A DNA stretch of 64,000 bases, taken from NCBI RefSeq assembly GCF_000224145.3, contig NC_020166.2:5447050-5511049 (forward strand). Direction: 5' to 3'. Both the position numbers and the translations under genes were made by a program. Of the stretch, positions 1 to 13,400 are shown in pieces. The DNA comes from Ciona intestinalis. Lineage: Eukaryota; Chordata; Ascidiacea; Phlebobranchia; Cionidae. The notes below the pieces were generated by a model that saw only the letters and a program-made list of their open reading frames with translations, had not been told where the DNA came from and ran no database searches. Position 1 is the first letter of the stretch. The number at the start of each line of letters is the position of its first letter.

Positions 1-107
1 CAATAAAATTTAGTTTAATACCAGAGCTTTTCAAGTATATAGAATCCGTTTTATAAATAACATTCTACTCAAAATAGCTATCCAATAATAAAATTGGTAT
101 TTTTTAC

Positions 108-3100
108 CTTTCCCACAACAAATTCCACCCTGCCTTCTGATGCAGCTGCTGCTAGTGCTGCCAATGCAACAATATTTGTTGGTGTTTGATCATTTAAGTG
201 AGGATGCATTTCTACATGCTTCCTTGCTTGCAGTGCTGCATGGCTAAAACCTTCACTACTGATAATGCTACCAGTCCCTGGAAAATTTAAGCTATTGTAA
301 GCAAGACATAAAGAATTAGGTCAGTTTTCTTAAGTATTTTTAACTAAAATAGTGTTTTGTGATAAAAAAGTCTATAAAGACAAAAAGTAACAGCAAAAAC
401 ACATGATAGTAAAGTAAATTAAAGTATAAATAAGCATTTTGGGAAAGCTAAATTTAGAAAAACTTGACATATAATCAAATCGTTTAATAAACATCTTACC
501 CAGTGAGACTAGGTACTGCACTGTAACAAGTAGCATGAGATTAAAGTTGAATGGACGTAGATTGGAAACATCCTGTTGATATATAAACGTGGATAAATGA
601 GTTTTGTAATATTATAACGCTGCAATTGAAAAAAAGTGCCGCAAACAGACCATAAAATCAAAGTGTGCTACAACTATATAAAACTCACAAAGCGATTAGA
701 CAACAGTTCTTATATCTACTTAACTGAGATATTAATTGTGAACAATGACACCTTTTTAACTTTATAGTTAAACCGTACAAGTTTTTCAAAGTAATAATAA
801 AGGAACTTACCGGTTCATTATTTTTGCCTAAACATTCTGAGAACCTGGATGTGACAACCACGCTTGCTACGTCCCCGCTTAACCTCGGCTGCTGGTTCAG
901 AGGATGAAGTAACATAATGATCAGTTTTCTTTGCAGAGTCAGTGCCAGGTCCTCCGGGATCACAATATCGGATGAAGCATCTTCTTTGTTGAGAGTGTAT
1001 CTTCTTGGCTCATCTTCAAATATTTCAATACTACTTTCTAAGAAAAAGCACAAATATTTTAAAACATGATCAACTGAATTTTGCAAAAACTAGTAACTAC
1101 AGTGCAAAAAAAACAAAATAAAATGACTTAGTTTTAATTTTGTTTTAAATAAAAGCAACCTGATTAAAAAATTAAATATTAATAATGAATACCTTGATTT
1201 ATGCTGGATGCTTTTCTTTTGAGCGGGTATATTCCCCTTGAATATGTGGGGCCAGATAACGACTGAACCAAGGGTGGGTGAGAGGATTTGGGTGACGTGA
1301 AGTGAGTGGGGGTTGGAAGCATGGTGTTCTGGTTCCTAAACATCGGATTCTGCATCACAGAGAAGCGAGGAACGGGAATGCTGCTCCTTACTCTTCCAGC
1401 TTTATTAGAATTAAAGAGAAATATGAACAAAAGTTGGCCAGTAAACGTACAGATTGCTTAGCACTTTAGCACTATTATATACATAAAATAATTAAAGTTG
1501 AGAGCTTTGATATAATATTAAAACGATCCTATAAAAGAAAAACAGTGTTTTAACACTCTAGAAAAGTCAGCTAACATAAAATGTGTCATCTACCTTCAAG
1601 TTGTTTATTCCACATCAGTGCAGGTCCTCTAATGAGGTGTCTTGCATTATTTCTATCTCTCACAAGGTAAAATCGTGCATGTGCTCCTATGAGGTGACTT
1701 GAGTTGGTTTTTAGATGTGCATTGGCCACTTCCGAATAATCAAGGCCCACGTGTTCGACTAGTTGTATGAATGTGTGTATTGCCTTCTCCCCACAACCAA
1801 CGCATTGCACTGACAAGGCTAAATAGAAACGTTCCAGAGTAATGTTACATATGTCAGGAAAAGTCTCAGCAGTTACGTTTAGGTTATTCGAATGGATTTA
1901 GTAAAAATAGGGTCAGGAAATTAGATAATAGACTCTTATTTAATAAACATATGAACGCAATGGAATAACTTGTTGGTGCAATTTATACACACTACAAATT
2001 TAAAATTTTTTTTTAACTGAATAGGGAAGGCTGTCTTTATGCCAAGACTAAACATGCGTCCTTAAGCAAAAAGTTTGATTACAGGTTGGTAAGTATCATC
2101 AAGTTGAGCTGTAGGTCCAAGAATTTTTGCAACCCTTGTTTAACTTTTTGATCAGTGATTGAAAAACTTTACCTTGGGAAGAACTGTTTGGAGGAGGCAA
2201 GGATTTCAGGTTTATTGCAATAATGACGAGGTTGTCAGAGGAAGAGCTAGCAGAAGTCTGCAGAGCAAGGAGGACATACTCATTTGGGCATGGTACCATG
2301 AAACTGGAATCATTTTCCAGCGTTGTCAATCTAATATCCTTCCCACTCTTGCAAAATCCTGTTGAGGAGTAGTGAAAATATACAAATGAGTTAAGTGTAC
2401 AAGGAATGTAACCAGACTTCAGGAAATTTGTGAAATTAGAATATTAGGTTAGGCCATTATGCACACATTCTACCTACTATATAAAACAAAAAAAGATGGA
2501 AATTTGGGTTTTTACCTTTTGGAAGCTTGCTTCCAGTGATACGAGTTCCGTGGAAGTTTCCGTTTGAATACATTCCGTTTATTGAATTCGACGGCAACAC
2601 AATAGGAGCTGGTGGTCTAATGAATCGAAAATAACTAAGTTTTAATATTTTCAGGGAATTTTAAACATTACAAAAAACAATCTCTTTACAAGAAAATATG
2701 CTGAAATAATACATTGTATTTTACTTACTGGACTGACATGCCACTTCCCCCAAGTACTGCTGGTAGGTTAGATTGTTGATTGTTGCCGCTTGCACTCATC
2801 TCTGACCCAGGCATTACATGTAGAGGCTTATCCTTATGAAGTTGTTTCCATGCATGGAGCCGTTGAAGTTGTTTCAACTGTTCTACCCGTGCCTGCTTTA
2901 TATGATGAAATGATGTTTAAACTGACAACGACATACTAGTATACAAATGTAATAAATGTAAAGTTAAAATGCTTACTTTATAGGCTTTTCAACAAAATAT
3001 TTTATGGAAGGATCTGTTTGTCAGGATGATTTATAAAGGCTAGTTGGTAAGGTAAAAAATGTTTATTTTAAAAACATTGTCTTACTTTAGTGTGGAACTT

Positions 3101-4164
3101 AAAAGAATTAGAGTTTAGCGAAAAAAATAATTAATAGCCTTGTTTTTATCGTGTTCTGATAGTCAAAAGAAAATATTGTCACATAAATAGTTTGTATAAA
3201 AAATTCGACGAACCTCAAGTTGTTGTTGCTGTTGTGCCATCAATGTCATAGGGGGACGGGGTACTGGGGGCAATGAGGTTGAGGTGGCTACATTGTGAGG
3301 AAAGTTTGTGTGTCGAACATGGCTTGCAGGGATAAGGGCAGGAGGTCGACATACAGGAGTAGGTGAAGTACCTAATGCACGAAAATTGTTGTTAAAAAAG
3401 GAATGAAAAGCATGACTGATTGGCTCTACCTATACTGCACCTAACACGTATTGCTCCGACTTTTCAAAAACAGAAGCACTTACCACTTTGCAATGAAAGA
3501 ATTGATGGGTTTGAGGAGTTAAGAGGGGATTGGTTGGTATGAGGGAACTTGGCTGCCAGCAAAGAGTTTTGTGGTTCATTGGTACTTTCTTGTCGACTTG
3601 CGTTTTGTTTGTTTAACTCTTCATTTAGTTGTTCAGAGTTTGGCTTTATATCTAATAGTTATAAAACAGACTAATTACAAACCATCTAATGTGCTACATT
3701 AAACACATCTACTGATAAATAGGACAGGCTTATTACAACAAAGGAGCATTGATAATGGTGGGTATAACTTTGATAGAACTTGAAAGTAAAACACCCTAGG
3801 AAAGGCATAGGAAAAGAACCCACCAGCTGTTTCATCTTTATTAACCACAGAAGCTGGTCGAAGGCTGAGAAACAAAGTAGAAAATACAGAGCTTGGAGCA
3901 ACAGCTACAGAACGCAATGAGCTTTCTATGCTGTTGTGTAAAGCTTCCTCAAATGCTGCCTTCTGTCCAGATTGACTGCTCCCCATCGGGTTAGATGGCA
4001 CAGATGCAATTACCTAAAATATAATAAAGTGTTTAAAGTACTGAAATCAGATCGGCGCATGGTTTCACAAAACAGGAAAACTGCCAACAGTGTATGGCAT
4101 GGTCTTGATAAGTGTGTTTGGTGTTTCCACTTACCTGAACAGGCAGGAGATTCTTGGAACGCAT
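108..4164 (-). CDS. Gln-rich protein of unknown family (5' 12 exons; 3' end outside window)
   Basis: Twelve minus-strand exons join in one frame: 4164-4135, 4013-3824, 3651-3484, 3371-3214, 2895-2729, 2616-2516, 2358-2173, 1818-1594, 1399-1193, 1037-811, 572-500 and 277-108. Every junction is GT-AG and phase-consistent, giving at least 634 residues; the last exon ends in a donor, so the gene continues off the left edge. The start is the ATG of the 30-nt first exon (MRSKNLLPVQ). The N-terminal third is rich in Ser, Asn and Pro with a QQQQQLE stretch, followed by a basic helix-prone segment (ARVEQLKQLQRL). Later comes a Cys-pair motif (SVQCVGCGEKA), a Pro/Ser-rich linker with KRK, and a hydrophobic region (LMLLVTVQYLV) followed by an Ala-rich helix. 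No signal peptide is seen. I do not recognise the family. The CVGC motif loosely recalls GGNBP2-type proteins, but the flanks do not fit. The composition suggests a nuclear or cytoplasmic scaffold. Confidence 0.8.
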
Positions 4165-7100
4165 GAGTGTTTCTACAGACATACATTCCTTGCCAGTTTA
4201 TAGTGGTGTGTAAACTATAGCAGAAATTTAACTAGTTACAAAGAGTGTAGAAACTGCTCATGTGGTTTCAGCCCTTTTAAAACAAAATTGATTTAGTTAC
4301 CTTTATCAGATTAAAGTACATGATTTTGACTGGACAAAATATGCATAGGCCTACTCTGTATAACCTAATTTCCGTCTAAAAACGTGAACTATTACACGCG
4401 TTTCACCTGACCTACACCTACTTAACAAAACTAAATTTAAAGCGCATTGCACAAACACTTGTTCAAGTATACGTAATGCAAACAAGTCGCTGTCTGAAAC
4501 AAACACGCAAGAGCATCAACGGTGAACAATGTAATGTCGTAACAAACAACGATAAGGCGGCTACTTTTTTTTCAGACACAATTCGACCAACGGCCGTAAA
4601 GTCACGTTAAACGTTGTCCACTACGCGATCTTACATTCCTGAACAATGACTAAGTCTGCCTTTGTTTCTAGCTTACTAAAAGCTGTACTTTCATGTTTGT
4701 CGTCGCGGGTATTTGTGCCTGCCTTTTCATGGACTAGTTAACCTCCTCGATTTTCTTTCCTGAAAGCCGGCGGTGGAAAACCAGTAGCCAGTAACCTGCC
4801 AGGAAAAAATAGTGGAAGAACACGGAACGAGATCGTAGTGTAAGAATCGTTCAGTTTCTCAGAGTTCATAAATACGACGGCAAAGACTGACCACATGCAG
4901 TCTAATCCACAGCAAAGCCGCGACTAAACAAACAGAGCGGTGGGCCGCACTAAAGCATGGCTGGCCGATTGAATCAGCGCCAAATCCAGATGCCACTTTA
5001 TTATCCGCGTGGACGTCTCTGTAACGCTACTTAGTATAAAGATCCCTGGCGGAAATTAACCTATTATCAACGGAAACAAACGAAAAGCGATCTAGTCTTT
5101 TAACCAGTATTTAATCCACATGTATTATGCAATCGCATTGATGATAATTAAAACGATGCAATTGTTACACTGGTCACCATTCACCAATTGACAAAATACC
5201 TTGCTCAGTAAAGCAGGATGTCATGTTTTGCGTTAATATGAATTTCCCGTTGGCATACGTTTTAGGGGTGTTGGGTATAAACAGGTACCAACTATGTGCG
5301 TTAACTTTATTACATACGCGGCGTCATTTCTAATTCCAATAATTTGTAACCTCAATTCAGCTGACGGAATTCACTTCTATGATGGTCGGACAGGTCGGTA
5401 TATAGGCAATGCACACTACCTGTATTCTTGCAGGTAGAATGGCATAACAGTAAGGTATGTTACAAATTAGGCAAACAGAAGTACTGGTAAGCCGAGTCAA
5501 AATTAATCACAAACGGATAAGTATGGTTGCACACAGGAAAGGCGCTCTTTGTGGCTACGTTTCCAGGCAGATCCGGCAATACCAATTCTTAACGTGAAAA
5601 TGAAACCTGATATATGTTGTGGACAGCTGTTTATTCTTTAGCATTTTACACATTTACCGTGTCGCTGATACCTCAACCTGCAACAAAACTGAATAACCTT
5701 AGTATCAACTTTTGAGTTCACCAATCTAAACGTTTGGTCGCTTACAATAGAAAATGTCTTGTATCTGCTGTCTCTCCTTGTCAAAAGTCAAATTCTAAAC
5801 CATACGGCATAAGATTTCGGCTGGTGAGCCACGTTAAAGTCGCTGGATGCAGAGACGCATCACATACGCCAAAGTTAATTAATGGCATCAGTGGTCGCAA
5901 AGCATTCCCGCAGCGCCAACGGACGAACTCAAATGACACGAGCGCCAACCCCATTTTTACGGCTACTGCTAACATAGATTGCGCAATAGAGAGAAGAAGC
6001 TGTAATGCCCATGAAGGAAACAAACAACCATGCGTCCTACTTTGTCCGCCTCATTGGCTTGGGTGAACCGAGTTCGACTCACATGGCACTCTAGAATCAG
6101 CGACCATCGAATCCGCAGAAACAAGACCTCCCACTACAGAAATCTCATCAATGCACGTGGCCCGCGCGCTTTGAATTACGGAGACATAATGACACTATAG
6201 AGGTATCCAGTAGTGAATGGCTAAATTCGAACCGATTTCGGCCGTTTTTCCCGTGCTGCGTGAGCGCTCTTACGCACTAAAAAGAAAGCTACATAACACA
6301 ATCAATGAAGATGAGAACAGAAAATTAAGACCTATGTTTGTAACGCATTTCTCCAGATATTTAAAGTAGACTGAATCTCAATCTGTACAAATAATAAAAA
6401 TGTGCACAAAATATTTATACTTTTAAACGGACACAATATAGTCTATGATTAGTTAATGGCAGTCCTTGCTATGAAATGTGTGTGACAGTGTAAGGTCTCA
6501 AGAGTTTTACATCACCTATTACACACATTGTATCTTACTGAATATACATGTTGATTAACTGTGGTGAATTTAACTAAGAAATGTAATTTTTTTGAATGGG
6601 CACTGATTACTGAATTTTGAATACACATGTGCACAAGTCACAACAAGTGTGTAATGCATTCATATCACAAGAAAATAGATTGGTAATTACGCTTTGTATT
6701 AATACACTTGGCATATTGCATTATATTATATATATAACATCAGAAAATCAGTTTATGTTTCATGTTATCCCAATGTGAATATCTCGCAATTTAAAGTGAA
6801 AACAAGCACTTATTCTTGCATAGGCAAAACCATTGCACCACTGTGTTTAGGTATAATAGCCAATAGGTAATTATATAAAACAGGTAAGATTATAAGATAT
6901 ATACACAATTACACATCACTATTTTCCATATTCCATTGGAGGAGGGGAAAATTAAAAAGAAATGCGGATCAATTGTGCTGATGTGTTAAAAGGATGTAGC
7001 AAGTGATACATAAAATACTTCCATAGGTACAGAAAATGAAGATACCGATATGGCAACTTGAAACTATAATTGCAATCTCTGAAATTTTCCTTGCATCACT

Positions 7101-8562
7101 GCGGCAACATAGTCTAAATCACAAAATCACTTCAACCTATCTGGTCAATCTCCCACATGACCATTGCTGAGGATACAATATCCTATTCAAGTGAATTAAA
7201 TATAGATTTTAACCTAAAAATGGTCAAATCTGTGTATTGTGCTATTTTTTTCTGCCTTGGTAACACACACCAGTACCACTGCGCTATTTACTAAATGCCG
7301 TGGTAAATTTCATTAAGCGAATTGTTAGCAAAGCCGCATTGTTTTAGATATCCTATTACTGGATGCTGTTTGATATGGGTTTGGCTGATGTAGGCCTATA
7401 TGATGAGGGGCACTAGTGAAGTAACTTTCCATATTATATAATACAAATTAGCTGATGAAAAGGAATAGGAGGTTGGTAGTTGGGGGTTATTAGTTAGTGG
7501 TTATAGGTGTTGGGAGTAATAAGGATTAGCAGTTAGCGGATGGGGTAGGGGGAAATTTTTACCAACGGTGACAGAGGTTAAGTAAATAGGACACACATGG
7601 TTTAACACATATTGAGATCTTCATAGATAATAAAACTAAAAAAGACAAATTAAACAATTAGTAGCCAATTTATAGTTAAACTAAACTAATACACCTGGTC
7701 TGTATTTTGTAACAAGATTAATTGTATATAGACATGTTACATGTTGACATGTAAAAGTTAAACATAACAATTTTGTTTATCTCCTCGAATTCAAGTATTA
7801 ATATTAACGTTCACTGATTGAAACATATTGTTCGAAAAGAATTAAACCTATGAACTGTCTAAATATGTAAATAAACGAATTATTTATCCAAAGTTTTGTT
7901 TTATATCACAACTTTGTTGACTGGCTATCATATATTGCTTTAAATAAGTTTTAAATGACAAATAGATAAAAACATCTGTGAATAACATGTTCTACATTTA
8001 AAACAACCACAGCTTGAATTGAAATAAGTTTTTAGGTATTTACTATGGAACGAAGCAATCACTTATACACACTACACTAAATTTTTACTACGCCTGCCTG
8101 CTGTTTGGTGGATTGTAAGCTGATATCCACATAAAGTCACGTGGTTAATTCGGAAACACCGATTACGCGCCGCGCCGTAAAGGTACACGACTACACGGCA
8201 AAGGAAACAATGCATAGAGGACATGGACATAATTTGTTCGCATTTAATCTTATGAAGCTATGTTTAGTTCATAAATGCAAAACCAACCAAAAGTATTCTC
8301 GTTCGCTCTAGCGGGCAGCAAACTAAAAAAAAAATTTTACCAAAAATGAGGCAATGGTTTAATCTAAAGTATTTAAAAACATAAAATTATTACAAGTTTT
8401 GACTTTCTTGTTGCTCTTTTTTGTTGGGATTCACGAAGTTTTAACCTTTTTGTAACTACAAATTTATACAAATGTTCAGCGAAGTGTATCGGGGAATTTC
8501 CCTATGACAGTGTCAGGAAAATTTTATAGTAGGAGACGGATATTGCAGGTTAGGGTTTCAGA
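4165..8562. other. Spacer between divergent genes; no supportable gene
   Basis: This 4.4-kb spacer separates the minus-strand gene ending at 4164 from the plus-strand gene starting at 8563, so it should hold both promoters. Roughly 4400-6260 is less AT-rich, with scattered CpG. From 6300 to 8100 it is strongly AT-rich, with a G/T-rich low-complexity patch near 7440-7560. ORFs at 5734-6066 (plus) and 5781-6023 (minus) overlap each other, lack splice context and have unconvincing composition. A second GC-richer patch at 8140-8220 probably lies in the promoter of the downstream gene. Confidence 0.5.
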
Positions 8563-9262
8563 ATGTGTGACTTGAACACTCAAGATATACTGGATGATAT
8601 AAGGGATGCAACACAGCATGGTGAACAGGATGCGTTGTTTTTTTTGTTGGTGTCAACGCCTGGCGGTGCTCCGAATTCGTTCCACAGCAAAGTAATTCAG
8701 CCTTTCCTTAAATGCCGAGGCTGGCAAAAAGTCAATTACAAACAGACAGGTTTCAGGTAATAACAGGTGCTTACTGCTTCCGGCTTATTCATTGGGTGCT
8801 AAATTATTCTTTTAGTTTTTACGGTTCTACACTGAACTACTTATTCCAAAAAAGAATAACATTGTTTTTATTATTAGGGCACTTTATTTTCTCCATGTCA
8901 AATCTAACAAGAACGCCGACCATGAAAAGCAAGAAGAGGACTGTATTAGGTGCAATTTCAATGTGGCAGAGCATGAATTCAGTCCACCAAAGAAAAGGCA
9001 AAGGACACCTAGAAAGCGAAAGTCAACCGACAACGAACCAGAAAAAGTCGACCCTCCTTTTCATGTTTCCTGTCATCAATGTGACTCTGATACACCAACC
9101 TGTACAGCAGGAAGGGACAGAACCCAACTGAAAGAAACTGTAAACCGTTATAAGGTACACCATTCTAAAGAGTTCCAAGTGCACATTGTATTGTCTCGCC
9201 CAGTTGATTACGAAGAGGACTTTTTAGAGTTTGCTTCTCAGCCTGGGGCTGTAGAAGACTGA
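8563..9262 (+). CDS. Hypothetical 192-aa basic protein, two exons
   Basis: Exon 1 is 8563-8756 and exon 2 is 8878-9262. The GT-AG intron joins a phase-2 donor to a matching acceptor, giving one open frame of 192 residues. The N-terminal 65 residues (MCDLNTQDILDDIRD...) look folded and helical, with LFFLLV. The middle has a CIRC pair, followed by a strongly basic stretch (PKKRQRTPRKRK) that reads as a nuclear localisation signal. Then come CHQC and a further Cys with nearby His, and an acidic C-terminal tail. The start ATG lies two bases after a TTTCAG, which would suit SL trans-splicing. CHQC recalls the CDCA7 zinc domain, but too few cysteines follow to accept that. Function unknown; a nuclear protein is the best guess. 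Confidence 0.7.
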
Positions 9263-9665
9263 GACTCTTTGATATATAGCACCTATTATGTGAATTAAGT
9301 AGGTCTATCTTTTAGCAAATCATGATTTAAATCACATGCTTTTAGTAGTTTCAAGGAAATATTGTAGAAACTGAAATAGCATAAAAAGTTGGGTTGTACC
9401 TTGTATCATATGTATTGGCAAATTTTGTATAGTTATGCAGGTGAAATATGCTGCGTATGCGTTAATTGCTTTTGTAGTTTAAAGTCACACGACTTACTAT
9501 AATCAGTACAAGCATAAAATAACCCACATAATAATTCTTTCTTCAATTACAAGTTTATTTAATTTATTCCGCTCTGGTGGGAGTTCACTACCTTTTAAAC
9601 AGTCATAACATAGGGTTAAAATTTGCTGCATTATAACAATTTACTAAACCAACTCTGATCGTGAG

Positions 9666-9863
9666 TTAGAAAATTTGTTCCTCGGCAGTGTTGTTATTTT
9701 GTGTGGCTGTCTCTCTTTCGTATTTGATTTTGCGTTTCTTTGAAAGTTGTGTGATCCCCACCAGGACTTTGTCTCTGTTAGAAATATCTTGTAGAAACAG
9801 TGCAATGTACAAGTTATATACAAAGAAGCTACAGGCTGTACTTGCCGCAATAAAGGAAATCAT
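9666..9863 (-). CDS. Possible small hydrophobic-start ORF or downstream exon
   Basis: This is an open frame of 65 residues from an ATG at 9863. It starts with a hydrophobic segment (MISFIAASTACSFFVYN...LYIALFL) and ends in a basic and then polar tail (KKRKIKYERE). It lies just downstream of the 94-aa ORF at 9960-10244 on the same strand. An acceptor-like site occurs inside it, so it could be a 3' exon of that gene, but I could not find a donor giving a good phase match. It is kept as a low-confidence candidate. Confidence 0.25.
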   Translation of the reverse strand: MISFIAASTACSFFVYNLYIALFLQDISNRDKVLVGITQLSKKRKIKYERETATQNNNTAEEQIF

Positions 9864-9959
9864 GGACAATGTTCATTACTTAGTTTAGTTACATCCTGTC
9901 CCTTAGTTGTTGCTATGAATTAGAGGATAAACTAACAGTGCATGGTAAAGCAATGTATG

Positions 9960-10244
9960 TTACTTTGCGTGATGCAAGCGTACTCCATGTAAAGTCACAA
10001 CTCTAACCTGATGTATCTCTGTTAGTTGCTGACCCATTTTCTGTAATTGGGGGTCGTTCTCTGAAAAAAAAAATGCAGGATATCGGTTAATTGGATCGTC
10101 AGGCGTTAACACTTTCACTTCTATATACTTTTTTAATATCTCTGGATTTTTCAACACGATGTGCAGTTCGTCTCCGACACATTTTTCCACGTATACATGA
10201 GGTCGACGTGAAGGTGGGACACTAGATGTTTGCGACGATTCCAT
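9960..10244 (-). CDS. Hypothetical 94-aa protein downstream of the glutamate receptor
   Basis: This is a single open frame of 94 residues (MESSQTSSVPPSRRP...). The N-terminus is Ser/Pro-rich and the middle is compact and mixed-charge (HVYVEKCVGDELHIV, LKKYIEVKVL). A possible splice donor follows the HQ codons near residue 79, so the C-terminus may differ. The ATG is immediately preceded by ATCAG, and an ATTAAA-like signal lies about 40 nt upstream. The stop codon of the receptor gene is only about 170 nt upstream. In Ciona this spacing is typical of operon genes separated by SL trans-splicing. The family is unknown; a faint resemblance to the BBSome-interacting protein BBIP1 is not enough to name it. 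Confidence 0.45.
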   Translation of the reverse strand: MESSQTSSVPPSRRPHVYVEKCVGDELHIVLKNPEILKKYIEVKVLTPDDPINRYPAFFFSENDPQLQKMGQQLTEIHQVRVVTLHGVRLHHAK

Positions 10245-10412
10245 CTGATTCTATGGTTAATACACACGTTTTATCAACTTACTTTAGTATTTTAATGCAA
10301 CAAAATGCCTTGCCTTATTTAAGGCGCATTAAAAAATTACAACGTGACTTCTATTTTGTATATGTGAAGTCCACGGCGTGGCATGTCATGGGTTCTGGGA
10401 ACTAGGCGAGAG

Positions 10413-13400
10413 TTATTGGACCAAAACCGCTAAGGCGACTTTAAAGTAAAATAGTTGCTGTTGCTGTTTTGATGGATTGCAAAATTCTTTTCTCACCTCT
10501 TTTTGCTTTTGTAATTTCTTTGTTTTTTTCATGTACTGCAATATCTCTCCAACCGCAACCAAGCTTGCGATAACCAAGCCACATGCGAGCACACAGAACA
10601 CGCCCGCGAAATTTTCCAAAGTTAACTCACTGTTTGAACGAGCAAAACAATTGATTGGTAATAAATGCTAAATTTGGCGTGTGTTTCGCGCTTACCTAGA
10701 ATGACTTCGACTTCCCGAATGATCAATTGGACACTTTCCTATGCTGGTCCACCAACGCTGCTTTAGTCGTGCAATTTCACCACCGTCCTGTAGTTGTAAT
10801 ATCCTGCGCGGAAACTTTTAACATGATGGATATTTAAAAAAAAACGTTCTAAAAACATGATGAAACCACTTGTTTTAAGTGAACCAAATTAATAAGTGTA
10901 TTGGTGCTAAGATTTTTTAATCAGCATTCGTGGGACAATTATGGTTCGTTTGCGTCGTTCAGTATGAAATTGTGGGGGAAGATGGCACACTTTTTCACTC
11001 TATTTTCTCGTCCCTTTTGATAGTAAACAAAGAACATTCAAAGAATTATAAAACCATAGCCTCACTACTCCCGTATACCGTTGGTAATTGTTTAAATCAC
11101 GATCAGGATACTTGTATATTGTGTGCCTTATATGTCCCATCTTTTCCCACCCTACTATATATACATCGAAGCGCGAAGTTAGCCAAATACGAGTGAAAAA
11201 TAAAACTATAATGTTTACCCCATCGACATAACTTCACGGATAGGATTTCCCTGTTCAACTGCAATCCCGTATCCTTTATCATAAATTGAATCAGGTACAG
11301 TGGAAAAAGAACACTCCGGATCGGTCAATATGAGATATTCTATTACTGCAACGTCCCACAGGAACGCATAATTTTCTGAAAATAAAACGCAATATTAAAT
11401 TATTGCTGTATGACACATAACTCAACGCAAAATTCTTGGTGTCTAGAATATCAACATTAAAAAAACAGTACATAGTGTACGGGCACAACTAAAAGCACAT
11501 CCAAAAAATACACTGAAAAACATAAAATAAGTCATTCATTTAATATTATAAACGGCAGTTTTCAAAAAAGTTGTCTTACGATCTTTCACTCGTTGAATGC
11601 CTTGTTTTGGGTCGCTAACCGAGTGTGACGCATTAACGACTTTCCACAGACGTGCATACATCGATGTTAGGTCTTTAGCGTTTGAACCTGACAAAATAAA
11701 ATACATTTCAAAATAAAAACACTGCGTTAACACAAATATGGCACATATATATACATAACTTATGAATTGCTTTTACGCTAAAACTCAGACGTACAAAAAT
11801 AAATGTTATACTACAGTCATTTGCACCAGGCCCACAAACAGGAGATCTATTTTACAAGATAACCAATTGTAAATAGCTAGTTCGCCACTCTGGCTTCTCT
11901 TCAGCGCATGATTCTTTCGCCTTTTACTAAAGAATTCCGTGGAGGGGAGCATTTCAATGAGTCTTTAACAATTTTTCTTTACCCGATTTCGGTCGGGCTC
12001 CTATTTTTAACCATTTTTTTATATGTATCGATTACGAGCTGTAAATGTTAAAAAAACAGAGTTTTACTGGCGTGCCTAAACACATATTAACCCACCTTTT
12101 GTGTGTAAAAAGTCAAAAATACTGGTATCAAGGGCAGTTCCGTACACCATGTCATTCTGTTTGGAAAGATCCCGAAACGAGGTGATGTGATTTTCCATTC
12201 TTGTTACTGTAAGATGGGCAGCCAAGTTGGCGGTATACGATGATATAATAATAAGAATAAAAAACCACCACACCCCGGTAACTATCTGTGAAGATATTGT
12301 CACAAGGTTCATGTCCGTACCTGGAAAGAAGGATTGTTCCCTGTAACTGAGGGGAGAGCAAAGTCAAGGAAGAAAGCTATTATTTAATTCCTCGTTTTAT
12401 ATATATAGTAGTCGGGGAAGATGAGACGCCTTTCATTCATATTTTCTTGTCCCATTTGGTAGTAAACAAAGAAAATTCAAATAAATATAAAATTGCAACT
12501 TTATATGATTGGTTGTTATGTGCTAAAGTTGTCCCATCTTCCCCCACCCTTCCGTATAACAGTTTAAATTTTCTGGCAGTTTTATTGTATCCTGATTAAA
12601 GTAGCATGGGTTTTCTTTAAGCTTAATTCGTCTGGCTACTGTATATTAATATTGGTTTTCGCGCATATGTATTGTGTATATGCCAGTTTAGGCTATGCAA
12701 ATTAGAAGACGTATATGGGAAAGTTTTGCACCCTGCGCTGCTTAATCGATCTATAATTGGACGTGTGTAGTTAAAAATGGCCGAAAAATAAATAAAGCCG
12801 ATTACGTCAGTCATTATACCTTGCTGCACCAGCGAGCTATAGACGAACCAGAAGGTTCCATGAAGAGACGTGTCCTGGAAAGGTGGACCCGGCATTCTCT
12901 TCGGTGAAACACGGTTGAGCACGTACAGAAGAATAGATACGAGGAACAACCCCGCCATAATCGAGTACCACACCGTGTTGTCAAAAGGGTTCAAAAAAGC
13001 GAACAAATTAGTGACGGCCTGGGATAAAGTACGAAGGTAGATAAACATACACCAGTAGTTCACGGTGTTCCTTACTTTGGGTTTTTTCATAAGAATCCCA
13101 ACAGCATAATCCATGTAACGCTTGGTGAAATCGACCACTTTCTCCCGCTGTGGTGTGATAGTCATTGCAGCTATTGCGAAATCCGCCTTCTATAGTTGAA
13201 AAATGTACATTACGCTAAATACTGATGATTCATGCGTAAGTGCTCCATTTAGCGGAGACAAAAAAAAAACTCGAATAAAAATATCAAAAAAATGTCTAAA
13301 ATGTGTCCAAAAAATCGTCTTAACTAAAAGGTCGAGAAAATGGGCCGTCAATGTATTAATGATTTTAAAAACTTAGATCGTATTGCATTTATATTAGACT

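Noticed and set aside
5734-6066. 110-codon plus ORF overlapped by an 80-codon minus ORF
   Set aside because: Mutually overlapping frames in a GC-richer patch; neither has recognisable character.
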